64,000 bases of DNA from Streptomyces uncialis (GTDB lineage: Bacteria > Actinomycetota > Actinomycetes > Streptomycetales > Streptomycetaceae): NCBI RefSeq assembly GCF_036250755.1, contig NZ_CP109583.1:7930001-7994000 (forward strand), read 5' to 3'. The notes under the pieces were generated by a model. That model ran no database searches. It worked only from the letters and a program-made list of their open reading frames with translations, and had not been told where the DNA came from. Every line of letters starts with the position of its first letter. The first letter of the stretch is position 1. This document shows positions 16,661 to 26,004 of the stretch, piece by piece. Made by a program: the position numbers and the translations under genes.

Positions 16661-17389
16661 TCAGCAGTCCCGCAGCTGATGCCGCTTGCGCCAGGCGACC
16701 ACCGCGCCCGCCAGCCCGGACAGCGCGATGAACCCCATCGCGATCAGGAATCCCGGCGAGGTCGGGGTCTGCGCGCGGTCACCCGCGATCACATACGCGG
16801 CCGTGTTCGGGACCGTTCCCAGCGCCGTCGCGAGCAGGAACGGCGTCCACCCCATCCGGGACACCGAAGCGCAGTAGTTCGCCGCGACGAACGGCACTCC
16901 CGGGAACAGCCGCACCGCCAGCATCGAACGGAAGCCGTGTCTGCTGAGCTGTCCGTCGGCCGCCGTCAGCCAACGGCCCCGGAGCAGCGGGCGCAACGCG
17001 TCCTGCCCCAGCACCCGGCCCAGCCCGAACGACATCCCCGCGCCCAGCACCGTGCCCGCCACCGCGGCGGCCAGCCCGAACTGCGAGCCCAGCAGCGCGC
17101 CGGCCGCGAGGTTCAGCAGCGGACGCGGCACGAACGCCACCGTGCACAGCCCGTACGCCACCGCGAAGGCCGTCGCCGCGGCGACACCGCCGAGTTGTGG
17201 TGGCCAGCCGTCGGCGAGCACCTTCTGCGGCTCGAACAGCAGCATCGCCGTCGCCGCGCCCGCCAGCAGGACCACCAGCAGGGAGAGCCGCGACCAGGGT
17301 GACAACAGGACGCCCGACCACCGCGCGGCGGCACTCTTCGGCGCTGCGCCGCCGACCGGCGCGGGAGGGAGAACCGTGGTGTCGAGCAT
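16661..17389 (-). CDS. TVP38/TMEM64-family membrane protein
   Basis: 242 residues with about five transmembrane segments: LLVVLLAGAATAMLLF, AATAFAVAYGLCTVAF, the re-entrant PRPLLNLAAGALLGSQFGL, then the signature block RLFPGVPFVAANYCASVSRMG and GFIALSGLAGAVVAW. This matches the VTT (SNARE-associated/DedA-like) domain whose relatives act as lipid scramblases or in undecaprenyl-phosphate recycling. Its actual substrate here is unknown. Starts ATG 17389, divergent from tuf3 with a 472-bp spacer. Confidence 0.88.
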   Translation of the reverse strand: MLDTTVLPPAPVGGAAPKSAAARWSGVLLSPWSRLSLLVVLLAGAATAMLLFEPQKVLADGWPPQLGGVAAATAFAVAYGLCTVAFVPRPLLNLAAGALLGSQFGLAAAVAGTVLGAGMSFGLGRVLGQDALRPLLRGRWLTAADGQLSRHGFRSMLAVRLFPGVPFVAANYCASVSRMGWTPFLLATALGTVPNTAAYVIAGDRAQTPTSPGFLIAMGFIALSGLAGAVVAWRKRHQLRDC

Positions 17390-17595
17390 CCGGGGAGATT
17401 AACCGACACCCGCATATGATCGCCGTAGGGTGCATGCGATCGCGGTCCTCGCACCGGGCGTGAGCTGCGGGAATCCGCCGAGTGAGGTTGCCGACACCGC
17501 CGCCGGACCGCCCTTCGCCGCCTTCGCCGCCCTCCGCCCCGCCCCCTTCCTGGTCGTCCTCCCGGTCCGGCACGGCGGCGGGTGAAGGTAAATCA

Positions 17596-17625
17596 TTCGA
17601 CGCCCGCGGCCCGTTCGGCGAGTAT
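17596..17625 (+). promoter_or_regulatory. Candidate tuf3 promoter
   Basis: TTCGAC (17596-17601) and GAGTAT (17620-17625) with an 18-bp spacer resemble the principal streptomycete promoter. Transcription would start near 17632 and produce a leader of about 230 nt. This is a weak-consensus prediction. Confidence 0.35.
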
Positions 17626-17631
17626 CTAGCC

Positions 17632-17861
17632 ATGTTCCGGCACGCCTTCCTCCTCGCAGCATCCGCAGCAGCGGATGCCCGGAAGGCTGCCGTCCACGTC
17701 CTGCTCGCAAGCGTCGACGGCGCTCGAAGCTGACCCTCCCCGGATCGTCCGGCGGACCCCTCAGGGGGAGGGTCGGAAGGGCTGAGGGGTCCGAAGGTCC
17801 GGCAGCCGTGCTCCCGGACCTCACACGCTTTACCTCCTGACGCGAGACGCGAGGAATCCCC
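17632..17861 (+). promoter_or_regulatory. Structured tuf3 mRNA leader with interleaved hairpins
   Basis: Four elements are visible. (1) A composite hairpin at 17644-17687: outer 7-bp GCCTTCC/GGAAGGC and inner 8-bp GCATCCGC-AGCA-GCGGATGC. (2) Stem A: GACCCTCCCC (17732-17741) with GGGGAGGGTC (17765-17774). (3) Stem B: GGACCCCTCAG (17754-17764) with CTGAGGGGTCC (17782-17792). (4) Hairpin C: GGTCCGG (17796-17802) with CCGGACC (17814-17820). A and B interleave, so they either exclude each other or form an H-type pseudoknot with 0 nt between the two helices. A 33-codon open frame (ATG 17632, stop 17731) ends exactly at stem A. CCTCC at 17833-17837 could mask the GAGG ribosome-binding site at 17851. 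No known riboswitch class recognised. Confidence 0.7.
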
Positions 17862-19031
17862 ATGTCCAAGACGGCATACGTGCGCACCAAGCCGCATCTC
17901 AACATCGGCACCATGGGCCATGTCGACCACGGCAAGACCACCCTGACCGCCGCGATCACCAAGGTGCTCGCCGAGCGCGGCAGCGGCACCTACGTCCCCT
18001 TCGACCGGATCGACCGGGCGCCGGAGGAGGCCGCGCGCGGCATCACCATCAACATCGCGCACGTCGAGTACGAGACCGACACCCGCCACTACGCCCATGT
18101 CGACATGCCCGGCCACGCCGACTACATCAAGAACATGGTCACGGGTGCCGCGCAGCTCGACGGCGCGATCCTGGTCGTCTCCGCGCTCGACGGGATCATG
18201 CCGCAGACCGCCGAGCACGTCCTGCTGGCCCGTCAGGTCGGCGTCGACCACATCGTCGTCGCCGTCAACAAGGCGGACGCGGGCGACGAGGAGCTGACCG
18301 ACCTCGTGGAGCTGGAGGTACGGGAACTGCTCTCCGCGCACGGGTACGGCGGGGACACCGTGCCCGTCGTCCGGGTCTCCGGGCTGCGCGCGCTGGAGGG
18401 CGACCCCCGGTGGACGGAGTCGATCGGCGCGCTGCTCGACGCCGTGGACACGTATGTGCCGCTGCCCGAGCGGTACATCGACGCGCCGTTCCTGCTCCCC
18501 GTCGAGAACGTGCTCACCATCACCGGCCGCGGCACCGTCGTGACCGGTGCGGTGGAGCGCGGCACGGTACGGGTCGGGGACCGCGTCGAGGTGCTGGGCG
18601 CCGGTCTCGAATCGGTGGTCACCGGGGTGGAGACCTTCGGCAAGCCGATGGACGAGGCGCAGGCCGGGGACAATGTCGCGCTGCTGCTGCGCGGGGTGGC
18701 GAGGGACGCGGTGCGCCGCGGGCACCTCGTCGCGGCGCCCGGCAGTCTGGCCCCCAGCAGCCGTTTCACCGCCCAGGTGTACGTGCTGTCGGCCGCCGAG
18801 GGCGGCCGGACCACCCCGGTCACCACCGGGTACCGGCCGCAGTTCTACATCCGCACCGCGGATGTCGTCGGGGACATCGACCTCGGCGAGGCGGCCGTGG
18901 CCCGGCCCGGCGACACCGTCACGGTGACGGTCGAGCTCGGCCGGGAGGTGCCGCTGGAGCCGGGGCTCGGCTTCGCGATCCGGGAGGGCGGCCGGACGGT
19001 CGGCGCGGGGACGGTGACCCGGGTCGGCTGA
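17862..19031 (+). CDS. tuf3: Elongation factor Tu, tuf3-type paralogue
   Basis: 389-residue GTPase that delivers aminoacyl-tRNA to the ribosome. P-loop GHVDHGKT is at 19-26, RGITI at 59-63, DMPGH at 81-85 and NKAD at 136-139; domains II and III follow and end [15 protein letters not shown]. It differs from housekeeping EF-Tu: Met replaces Cys in DCPGH, the switch I region is shortened, and position 160 is His where E. coli has Tyr160, a kirromycin-resistance site. This matches the divergent EF-Tu3 class of Streptomyces, which literature I recall describes as dispensable, stringently controlled and resistant to EF-Tu antibiotics. Start ATG follows CGAGGAA. Flanked by a structured leader and a 16-bp terminator. 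Confidence 0.93.
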   Translation: MSKTAYVRTKPHLNIGTMGHVDHGKTTLTAAITKVLAERGSGTYVPFDRIDRAPEEAARGITINIAHVEYETDTRHYAHVDMPGHADYIKNMVTGAAQLDGAILVVSALDGIMPQTAEHVLLARQVGVDHIVVAVNKADAGDEELTDLVELEVRELLSAHGYGGDTVPVVRVSGLRALEGDPRWTESIGALLDAVDTYVPLPERYIDAPFLLPVENVLTITGRGTVVTGAVERGTVRVGDRVEVLGAGLESVVTGVETFGKPMDEAQAGDNVALLLRGVARDAVRRGHLVAAPGSLAPSSRFTAQVYVLSAAEGGRTTPVTTGYRPQFYIRTADVVGDIDLGEAAVARPGDTVTVTVELGREVPLEPGLGFAIREGGRTVGAGTVTRVG

Positions 19032-19043
19032 CCCACCGGCGCG

Positions 19044-19087
19044 GACGGCCCGCCGACGGCCCTTCGGGGAACCGTCGGCGGGCCGTC
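19044..19087 (+). terminator. tuf3 terminator
   Basis: Perfect 16-bp stem: 19044-19059 (GACGGCCCGCCGACGG) pairs with 19072-19087. The 12-nt loop CCCTTCGGGGAA can extend pairing around a TTC centre. Lies 12 bp after the tuf3 stop. Confidence 0.9.
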
Positions 19088-19151
19088 CTGCCCCGGACCG
19101 GAACGGGCCGCCCCCGCGCCCGGACGCGGCGCGGGGCCGCACAATGGACGG

Positions 19152-20051
<900 letters not shown>

Positions 20052-20063
20052 CCGGCGTCCCGG

Positions 20064-21431
20064 TCAGCCGCGTCCGCCCGCGTCCGACGCCCCGTCCGCC
20101 GGTGCCTCACCGGCGGTGGCGGCGGCGGGATCGCGGGGGACCCCCGGGCCCGTGCCGGCCGTGAGCGGTTCCCGGGGCAGCGCCGCCGCCTTCGGGGCGT
20201 CGGCCGCCGGCCGGTGGGACAACCGCCGGACGTCCGGGACGAGCAGCACCGCCGCCGTCACCAGCACCACCAGCACGGCGCAGCCCCACAGTGCCTCGGA
20301 GCGGCCGAACGCGCTCTCCGCCGGGCCCGCCAGGGCGGTGAAGACGGGAACCATGCCGACCGAACCGAACCAGTCGTACGCGGACACCCGGGAGAACTTC
20401 TCCTCCGGGATCTCCTGGTGCAGCGTGGTGATCCAGGCGACGCCGAACACCTCGATCGCCACGCCGCTCACGAACATCACCGCGACCAGCCCGGCGATCG
20501 GCAGGGGCACCGCCAGCGCGGCGGACGGCAGCGCCAGCGTGAACACGGCCAGGCTGCCCACGAACAGCAGCCGCCGCGGCTTCCAGCGCATCATCACCAG
20601 GGCCCCGACGAGCGTCCCGACACCGAAGGCGCCGAGCGCGAAGCCCCAGGGCGCCGCGCCGCCCAGCTCCTCCCGGGCCACCAGCGGGCCGTAGACGGCC
20701 TCGGAGACCGTGATCACCGCGACCACGACGGAGAACTGCGCCACGATCGACCACAGCCACGGCCGTCCGATCACCTCGTGCCAGCCGTCCCGCAGATCGG
20801 CGGCCAGCCCGTTGCCCGGTTCCCGCGGCGGGATGTGCCGGACGTCCAGGAACGCGCGCAGCGCCCCGGCGAGGGCGAAGGCGGCGGCGTCCACCGCGAG
20901 GACCCAGCCGGGACCCATCGCGGCGACCATCGCCCCGCCGAGCGCGGCTCCGCCGATGCCCGCGCCGTGCATGGCCATCCGGTACAGGGCGAAGGCGCGG
21001 CCGGCCTGTTCGCCCGAGACGGAGGACATCAGCATGCCCTCGGAGGCGGGCGAGAAGAACGCGTGCCCGGCGCCGCCGAGGGCGGACAGCAGCATCATCT
21101 GCCAGAGTTCGGCGCGGCCGGTGATGACGAGGGCCGCGAACACCGCCTGCGACACACAGTTCACGGCGTTCGCCGCGACCATCACCCGGTGTCGGGGCAG
21201 CCGGTCGGCGACGGCGCCGCCGATCAGCAGGAAGAGCACCAGCGGCACGGTGCGCGCCGCGGCCACGAGTCCCACGTCACCGCTGCCGCCGCCCGACTCG
21301 ATCACGGCGAACGCCGAGGCGATCAGGGCGCCGTGGCTGCCGAGGTTGGTGAAGACGGTGGCGACGGTGAGCAGGATGTAGTTGCGACCGGCCCAGGGCG
21401 GCCGGCGCTGACGTGGCGGCGGTGAGTTCAC
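20064..21431 (-). CDS. MFS transporter
   Basis: 455 residues with about twelve transmembrane segments: NYILLTVATVFTNLGSHGAL, then the MFS loop GGAVADRLPRHRVMVAANA between TM2 and TM3, and further helices to ALWGCAVLVVLVTAAVLLV. The pattern matches the DHA3/EntS-like group of drug or siderophore exporters; the substrate is not predictable. GTG 21431 gives a natural N-terminus (MNSPPPRQRRPPWAGRN); the longer frame to 21536 is Arg-rich. A 55-residue Pro/Ala-rich cytoplasmic tail ends the protein. No adjoining regulator. Confidence 0.9.
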   Translation of the reverse strand: MNSPPPRQRRPPWAGRNYILLTVATVFTNLGSHGALIASAFAVIESGGGSGDVGLVAAARTVPLVLFLLIGGAVADRLPRHRVMVAANAVNCVSQAVFAALVITGRAELWQMMLLSALGGAGHAFFSPASEGMLMSSVSGEQAGRAFALYRMAMHGAGIGGAALGGAMVAAMGPGWVLAVDAAAFALAGALRAFLDVRHIPPREPGNGLAADLRDGWHEVIGRPWLWSIVAQFSVVVAVITVSEAVYGPLVAREELGGAAPWGFALGAFGVGTLVGALVMMRWKPRRLLFVGSLAVFTLALPSAALAVPLPIAGLVAVMFVSGVAIEVFGVAWITTLHQEIPEEKFSRVSAYDWFGSVGMVPVFTALAGPAESAFGRSEALWGCAVLVVLVTAAVLLVPDVRRLSHRPAADAPKAAALPREPLTAGTGPGVPRDPAAATAGEAPADGASDAGGRG

Positions 21432-21686
21432 CCAGGGACTATCGCGGCGGGCCGACCCGGATTCAACCGAATTGCCGTGTCGCGGGCGGACGTGGCGTGA
21501 TCGCGCCCGGCGCCCGCGGCGGAGGCCTCGCGGCACTCGCGGACGGACGGGCTCCGGGAGCGGTCACCCGCCCACCGGAGGCCGTCCGGGCAGCCGTTCG
21601 CTGCGGGGACCGCCGCCCGGGCGGCCGTCCGGCGGACCGTCCCGGAGGAGCGGCGACGAGCCGTCCGACCGGAACGGCCCGAGGGG

Positions 21687-22730
21687 TCAGTCCGTCGGTT
21701 CGCCGTGCAGCCGGACCGTCTTGAGGATCTCGGTGATCAGGCTGTCCGGGACCTCGTCCTTGACGCCCTTGGCGCCGTAGAGGTTCCAGGCGACGAAGTC
21801 ACCCTTGGAGTTCTTGAAACCGAAGGAGACGGCCTTGCCGTCGCTCGCGCACTTGCCCTTCCGGGGAGTGTTCGTGGACTCCGCGCGCGCGATGCTGCCC
21901 TTGATCCCGGACGTGGTGGTGAAGGGCTTGCCCTTCTTGTCGGTGCGCATGCTCTTCTTGTCCGGCTGCGTGTAGCCGCCGTAGACCCACCACGGCACCT
22001 GGTTGACCGCGGCCTCCTCGGCGTCCTTGGCACCGTTCGCGCCCTTGGTGCCGACGGTGGCGAGCGAGGTGCTGTCCTTGTTGCCGTCCTTGTCGTCGTC
22101 CGACTCGCACCATTTGGACTTGAGGTACGCGGGCGCCGACATCACGATCAGCGGCTTGATCTCCTTGGAGTCCTTCTCCTCGAACCCCACCGACATCCCG
22201 GGCGAGTCGACCTCCCAGTCGGCCGGCACGTCGAAGGCCACCCCCCGCTTGGGGTTGTAGACGACCTTCCAGCCCGCGACGGTCGGCTTGATGTCGTCGC
22301 CCCCGCGCGGGTTGTCCTCGGCGGACTCCTCCGGCGCCACCTCCGGGGCGGAGGAGACGGGCCGCTCGGACGGCTTCTTGTCGCCGCCCTTCTGGGCCGT
22401 CTCCTTGCCGTCCTCGTCGCCGCCCAGCACCAGGAACCCGGTGACCCCGGCGGCGACCACGACGGCCACCGCCGCCACCAGGGCGACGAGCTTCGTCCTC
22501 CTGCCGTCGTCACCCGGCGGGGGAGGGCCCGGAACGGCCGGTCCCGCCGGGACCGTCGGCGCCCCCCAGGGCGGCTGCTTGTCCGGCGGCCCCGCGTAAG
22601 GGCCCGGCTGCTGCTGATAGCCGGGCTGCTGGTACGGATTGGGCTGCTGATATCCCGGCTGCTGGTACGGGTTGGGATTCGGCTGTTGCGGGTTCTGCTC
22701 GCCCCCGGGCGGCTGCTGTCCTGGCCACAT
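21687..22730 (-). CDS. Membrane-anchored protein with Pro/Gln/Tyr-rich cytoplasmic tail
   Basis: 347 residues, not assigned to a function. Residues 1-75 are a low-complexity tail of repeated PNPYQQPGYQQ units, then basic DDGRRTK and one transmembrane helix (LVALVAAVAVVVAAGVTGFLVLG). The extracellular part has a Lys/Glu/Ser-rich linker and a folded domain from about residue 155 (GWKVVYNPKRGVAFDVPADWEV), with KWCESDDDKDG and KGKCASDGKAVSFGF probably joined by a disulfide. The P/Q/Y tail followed by one helix is a common design of actinobacterial cell-envelope proteins. Starts ATG 22730. Confidence 0.75.
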   Translation of the reverse strand: MWPGQQPPGGEQNPQQPNPNPYQQPGYQQPNPYQQPGYQQQPGPYAGPPDKQPPWGAPTVPAGPAVPGPPPPGDDGRRTKLVALVAAVAVVVAAGVTGFLVLGGDEDGKETAQKGGDKKPSERPVSSAPEVAPEESAEDNPRGGDDIKPTVAGWKVVYNPKRGVAFDVPADWEVDSPGMSVGFEEKDSKEIKPLIVMSAPAYLKSKWCESDDDKDGNKDSTSLATVGTKGANGAKDAEEAAVNQVPWWVYGGYTQPDKKSMRTDKKGKPFTTTSGIKGSIARAESTNTPRKGKCASDGKAVSFGFKNSKGDFVAWNLYGAKGVKDEVPDSLITEILKTVRLHGEPTD

Positions 22731-22850
22731 GGGCAGTAACCATAGTGGCGCCGGGCAACGACCTTGTCACCGGCACTTGACGGGTACGTGCCGAACGGTC
22801 CGGCCCGCGAGGTCTGGCCAACTCTTCTTACCGGTGGGTAACATTCGGTC

Positions 22851-23303
22851 ATGAGCGCTGACCAGATGTCCATCGGCGAGATGCTCGCCGCCACCGTCCC
22901 GATGGCCCGCACCCTCAACCTGGAGTTTCTGGAGACCGGTGCGGACAAGGCGGTGGTCGCGCTGCCCGACCAGGGCGACTTCCACAACCACGTCGGCGGC
23001 CCGCACGCCGGGGCGATGTTCACCCTGGGGGAGTCGGCCAGCGGCGCCATCGTGCTCGCCGCGTTCGGCGCGCAGCTCTCCCGGGCCGTGCCGCTCGCGG
23101 TGCGCGCGGAGATCGCCTACCGGAAGCTGGCCATGGGGCCGGTGACGGCCACCGCGACCCTGGGCCGCCCCGCCGCCGACGTGATCGCCGAACTGGAAGC
23201 CGGGGGCCGCCCCGAGTTCCCCGTCACCGTCGAGATCCGGCGCGAGGACGGCGCGGTCACCGGGGAGATGACCGTCGTCTGGACCCTGCGCCCCCACGCC
23301 TGA
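22851..23303 (+). CDS. Hotdog-fold thioesterase (DUF4442/PaaI-like)
   Basis: 150 residues. Hotdog-fold pattern with the active-site-like loop DFHNHVGGPHAGAMFTLGESASG, equivalent to the HxGG...E arrangement of PaaI/YiiD thioesterases, and a conserved AEIAYRKLAMGPVTATA strand pair. Probably hydrolyses an acyl-CoA. Starts ATG 22851, divergent from the membrane-anchored protein with a 120-bp spacer. Ends 20 bp from the convergent carbonic-anhydrase-like gene. Confidence 0.88.
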   Translation: MSADQMSIGEMLAATVPMARTLNLEFLETGADKAVVALPDQGDFHNHVGGPHAGAMFTLGESASGAIVLAAFGAQLSRAVPLAVRAEIAYRKLAMGPVTATATLGRPAADVIAELEAGGRPEFPVTVEIRREDGAVTGEMTVVWTLRPHA

Positions 23304-23323
23304 CCCGCCGGAACTCGGCCGCG

Positions 23324-23941
23324 CTACGCCTGACCGGCGCCTCGGGTGCCTCCGCCGTCATGGCCGTCACGGTCGTCGTCGCCGTCCCCGGTGCCGTCCC
23401 GGTCGGCGGTCCGTTCCGTGTGCGCCTCCTCGTGCGCGCGCGCCAGCTCCATGTAGAGCGTGCCGTTCAGGGTGATGCCCGCCCGCTCCTCGTCCGTGAG
23501 GGGGCGGCGCACCTTGGCCGGCACCCCGGCCACCAGCGAACCGGGCGGTACCACCATCCCCTGCGGGACGAGGGCCTGCGCGGCCACCAGCGAACCGGCC
23601 CCGATCACGGCGCCGTTGAGGACGGTCGCGCCCATCCCGATCAGGGCGTCGTCCTCGATCGCGCACCCGTGGACGACCGCGTTGTGGCCGATGGTGACCC
23701 GCTCGCCGATGACCACCGGGAAGCCCGGGTCGACATGGACCGTGCAGTTGTCCTGGACGTTGCTGCCCGCCCCCAGGACGATCGGCCCGCAGTCGCCGCG
23801 CAGCACCGCGCCGTACCAGACGCTCGCCCCCGCGCGCACGGTCACCTCGCCGACCACGACCGCCGTGGGCGCGACGAACGCGCCCGGGTCCACCTCGGGG
23901 CTCTTGCCGCCCACCGCCACGATCAGTGCCCGTCCGGCCAT
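23324..23941 (-). CDS. Gamma-carbonic-anhydrase-like hexapeptide protein
   Basis: 205 residues with left-handed beta-helix hexapeptides (VVVGEVTVRAGASVWYGAVLRGDCGPIVLG). The three metal-binding His of the gamma-class are present: NCTVHVD and GHNAVVHG. The Arg/Asp/Gln positions (RGD, NVQDN) are also kept, so zinc binding and activity are plausible; relatives include YrdA and PaaY. The last 40 residues are an Asp/Gly/Arg-rich disordered tail (DRDGTGDGDDDRDGHDGG) absent from the family. Starts ATG 23941. Confidence 0.9.
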   Translation of the reverse strand: MAGRALIVAVGGKSPEVDPGAFVAPTAVVVGEVTVRAGASVWYGAVLRGDCGPIVLGAGSNVQDNCTVHVDPGFPVVIGERVTIGHNAVVHGCAIEDDALIGMGATVLNGAVIGAGSLVAAQALVPQGMVVPPGSLVAGVPAKVRRPLTDEERAGITLNGTLYMELARAHEEAHTERTADRDGTGDGDDDRDGHDGGGTRGAGQA

Positions 23942-24079
23942 GACTGCCTCCTCGTCGTCGCTGCGCGCATGCGCTCACCGGCACGGTAGGCGACCCGCCG
24001 GGCGCCGGGCCCGGCGGGTGGGGTGAAGATCACAGCGGGCCGCGCTCCGGCCCCCCGGTCCCGTGAGTACGGTGTGCGG

Positions 24080-24841
24080 GTGCCGAACAACCGCGATACG
24101 CGTCCCCTCCCCGGCCGGCGTCCGGGCCGCTGGCCGCACCGGCTCGCGCAGCGGGTGGTGCGGGGCGGCTGGGCCTGGGCGCAGCGGTTCGGCGCGATCA
24201 CCGACGAGCATCCCGGGCGGCTGCGGTTCGGCGCCATCGGTACGGGCACCCGGCTGGCGTTCCCGCAGGGCACCGTCTTCGGGGAGCCGTGGATCCAGCT
24301 CGGCGCCCACTGTGTCATCGGGGAACAGGTCACCCTGACGGCCGGTCTGATGCCCGGTCTCGACCTCGGCCCCGAGCCGATCCTGCGGATCGGTGACGGT
24401 GTCGTACTGGGCCGGGGCAGCCATGTCGTCGCCGACACGGCGGTCACCATCGGCGCGCAGTGCTACGTCGGTCCCTATGTCTATGTGACGTCGACCAATC
24501 ACTCCTACGACGACCCGGCGGAGCCGATCGGCAAGCAGTGGCCGCGGATGGAGCCGGTGGAGATCGGGCCCGGCTGCTGGATCGGCACCGGCGCGGTGAT
24601 CCTGCCGGGTACCCGGATCGGACGGAACGTGGTCGTCGCGGCGGGAGCGGTGGTCCGCGGCGAGGTGCCCGACCACTCGGTGGTGGCGGGCGCGCCCGCG
24701 CGCGTGGTCCGGCGCTGGACCCCCGGGGAGGGCTGGCAGCCGCCCCTGCGGACACCCGCGCCGGTACCCATCCCGGAGGGCATGACACCGCAGCAGTTGA
24801 TGGCCCTCGCGGAGCTGGAGTCGGACACCGGCGGGACGTGA
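24080..24841 (+). CDS. Hexapeptide-repeat acyltransferase
   Basis: About 253 residues. The left-handed beta-helix acetyltransferase pattern is clear: VTLTAGLMPG..., ILRIGDGVVLGRGSHVVADTAVTIGAQ, then the catalytic-type loop TSTNHSYDDPAEPI and IGRNVVVAAGAVVRGEVPDHSVVAG. Family members O-acetylate sugars or antibiotics using acetyl-CoA. His in TNHSY corresponds to the catalytic His of the maltose/galactoside acetyltransferase group. I prefer GTG 24080; GTG 24074 is also possible. A C-terminal tail (GMTPQQLMALAELESD) may be a small helix. Divergent from the preceding gene. Confidence 0.88.
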   Translation: MPNNRDTRPLPGRRPGRWPHRLAQRVVRGGWAWAQRFGAITDEHPGRLRFGAIGTGTRLAFPQGTVFGEPWIQLGAHCVIGEQVTLTAGLMPGLDLGPEPILRIGDGVVLGRGSHVVADTAVTIGAQCYVGPYVYVTSTNHSYDDPAEPIGKQWPRMEPVEIGPGCWIGTGAVILPGTRIGRNVVVAAGAVVRGEVPDHSVVAGAPARVVRRWTPGEGWQPPLRTPAPVPIPEGMTPQQLMALAELESDTGGT

Positions 24842-24977
24842 CCCGTCCGCCTGCCCGGACCCGGGGCGCCGCCGCGGGCTGTCCTCGCCGGCCTCGAAGT
24901 ACAGTGCGGTGGACCAGGTGACCACCTCACGGTAGTTCTATGTGTTGCACCCTGCCATTAAAGATATTGGACGGAAT

Positions 24978-25550
24978 GTGTCGGATCTCGACCAGCTCAC
25001 ACAGTCCCTCGCGCGCAATCTCAAGCGCTTGCGCGGCGAACGTGGCTTCACCCTGGACGTCCTCGCCACCCGCTCCGGTGTCAGCCGGGGGATGATCATC
25101 CAGATCGAGCAGGCCCGGACGAACCCCAGCGTCGGGACCACCGTGAAACTCGCGGACGCGCTGGGCGTCAGCATCAGCACCCTCCTCGACCAGGACCAGG
25201 GGCCGCTGGTGCAGCTCGTGCCCGCCGAGCGCGCGGTGCGGATGTGGTCCACCGAGGCGGGCAGCCACACCTCCCTGCTCGTGGGCACCGACCGGCGCGG
25301 CCCGCTGGAGCTGTGGGCATGGCGGCTGATGCCCGGCGACGGCAGCGCGTCCGACCCGCACCCGGGCGGAACCATGGAACTGCTGCATGTGACAGCCGGG
25401 GAGCTGACCCTCGTCGTGGACGGCGTCCCCTACCCGATGCCCGCCGGGACCTCCGCCACCTTCGAGGCCAACGTGCCGCACATCTACCGCAACGACGGTA
25501 CCGAGGTGGTCGAGATGACCATGGCCGTCGCGGTCCCGCCCGCGCGGTGA
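24978..25550 (+). CDS. XRE-family regulator with cupin domain
   Basis: 190 residues. N-terminal helix-turn-helix (SLARNLKRLRGERGFTLDVL, then SGVSRGMIIQIEQARTNPSVG) and C-terminal cupin (HPGGTMELLHVTAGELTLVVDG, NVPHIYRNDG). This architecture typically senses a small metabolite and represses a neighbouring transporter or catabolic gene. I choose GTG 24978 because GGACGG precedes it and the upstream 36 nt to GTG 24942 are AT-rich like a promoter. There is no obvious target beside it: a repeat block lies downstream. Confidence 0.92.
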   Translation: MSDLDQLTQSLARNLKRLRGERGFTLDVLATRSGVSRGMIIQIEQARTNPSVGTTVKLADALGVSISTLLDQDQGPLVQLVPAERAVRMWSTEAGSHTSLLVGTDRRGPLELWAWRLMPGDGSASDPHPGGTMELLHVTAGELTLVVDGVPYPMPAGTSATFEANVPHIYRNDGTEVVEMTMAVAVPPAR

Positions 25551-25632
25551 ACGGTCTCGCGGGACGCCTTCGCTTGCGCCGCCGGGTCCGTCCACCTGAG
25601 CCCACTCGCTCCGGTGCGGGCCGTCCGTGGCC

Positions 25633-26004
25633 GCGCAGTTCCCCGCGCCCCTGAGGTCACCTCGGGTGGGCGTCCCTTGCTCCTGTGCGGCTCGAACGTG
25701 GGTGCGCAGTTCCCCGCGCCCCTGAAGGGGCGCCTCCCTGCACGTTCAAGGTCGACGGAGGCGCCCCGAAGGGGCGCGGGGAACTGCGCGAAGACGAGGG
25801 CGAACCCGCACGCGATCAGCGACCGAGCGGGGCAGCATCCAGGGGCGCGGGGAACTGCGCGAAGACGAGGGCGAACCCGCACGCGATCAGCGACCGAGCG
25901 GGGCAGCATCCAGGGGCGCGGGGAACTGCGCGAAACGCGAGGGCGGCCCCGCACCCGAAGTGCGACGGACCGGGGCAGCATCCAAGGGGCGCGGGGAACT
26001 GCGC
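25633..26004. repeat. Six copies of the AGGGGCGCGGGGAACTGCGC core
   Basis: Copies at 25633-25652 and 25704-25723 are in the minus orientation; copies at 25770-25789, 25841-25860, 25912-25931 and 25985-26004 are in the plus orientation. All six are identical over 20 bp. The head-to-head pair at 25704 and 25770 can form a hairpin. Confidence 0.95.
25790..25931. repeat. Exact 71-bp tandem duplication
   Basis: 25790-25860 and 25861-25931 are identical; a diverged third copy of 73 bp follows at 25932-26004. Perfect identity suggests recent duplication or conversion. Confidence 0.95.

Noticed and set aside
25633..26004. Possible CRISPR array
   Set aside because: Repeats are of both orientations, spacers are themselves repeated (the 71-bp unit is duplicated exactly), and no cas genes are present.
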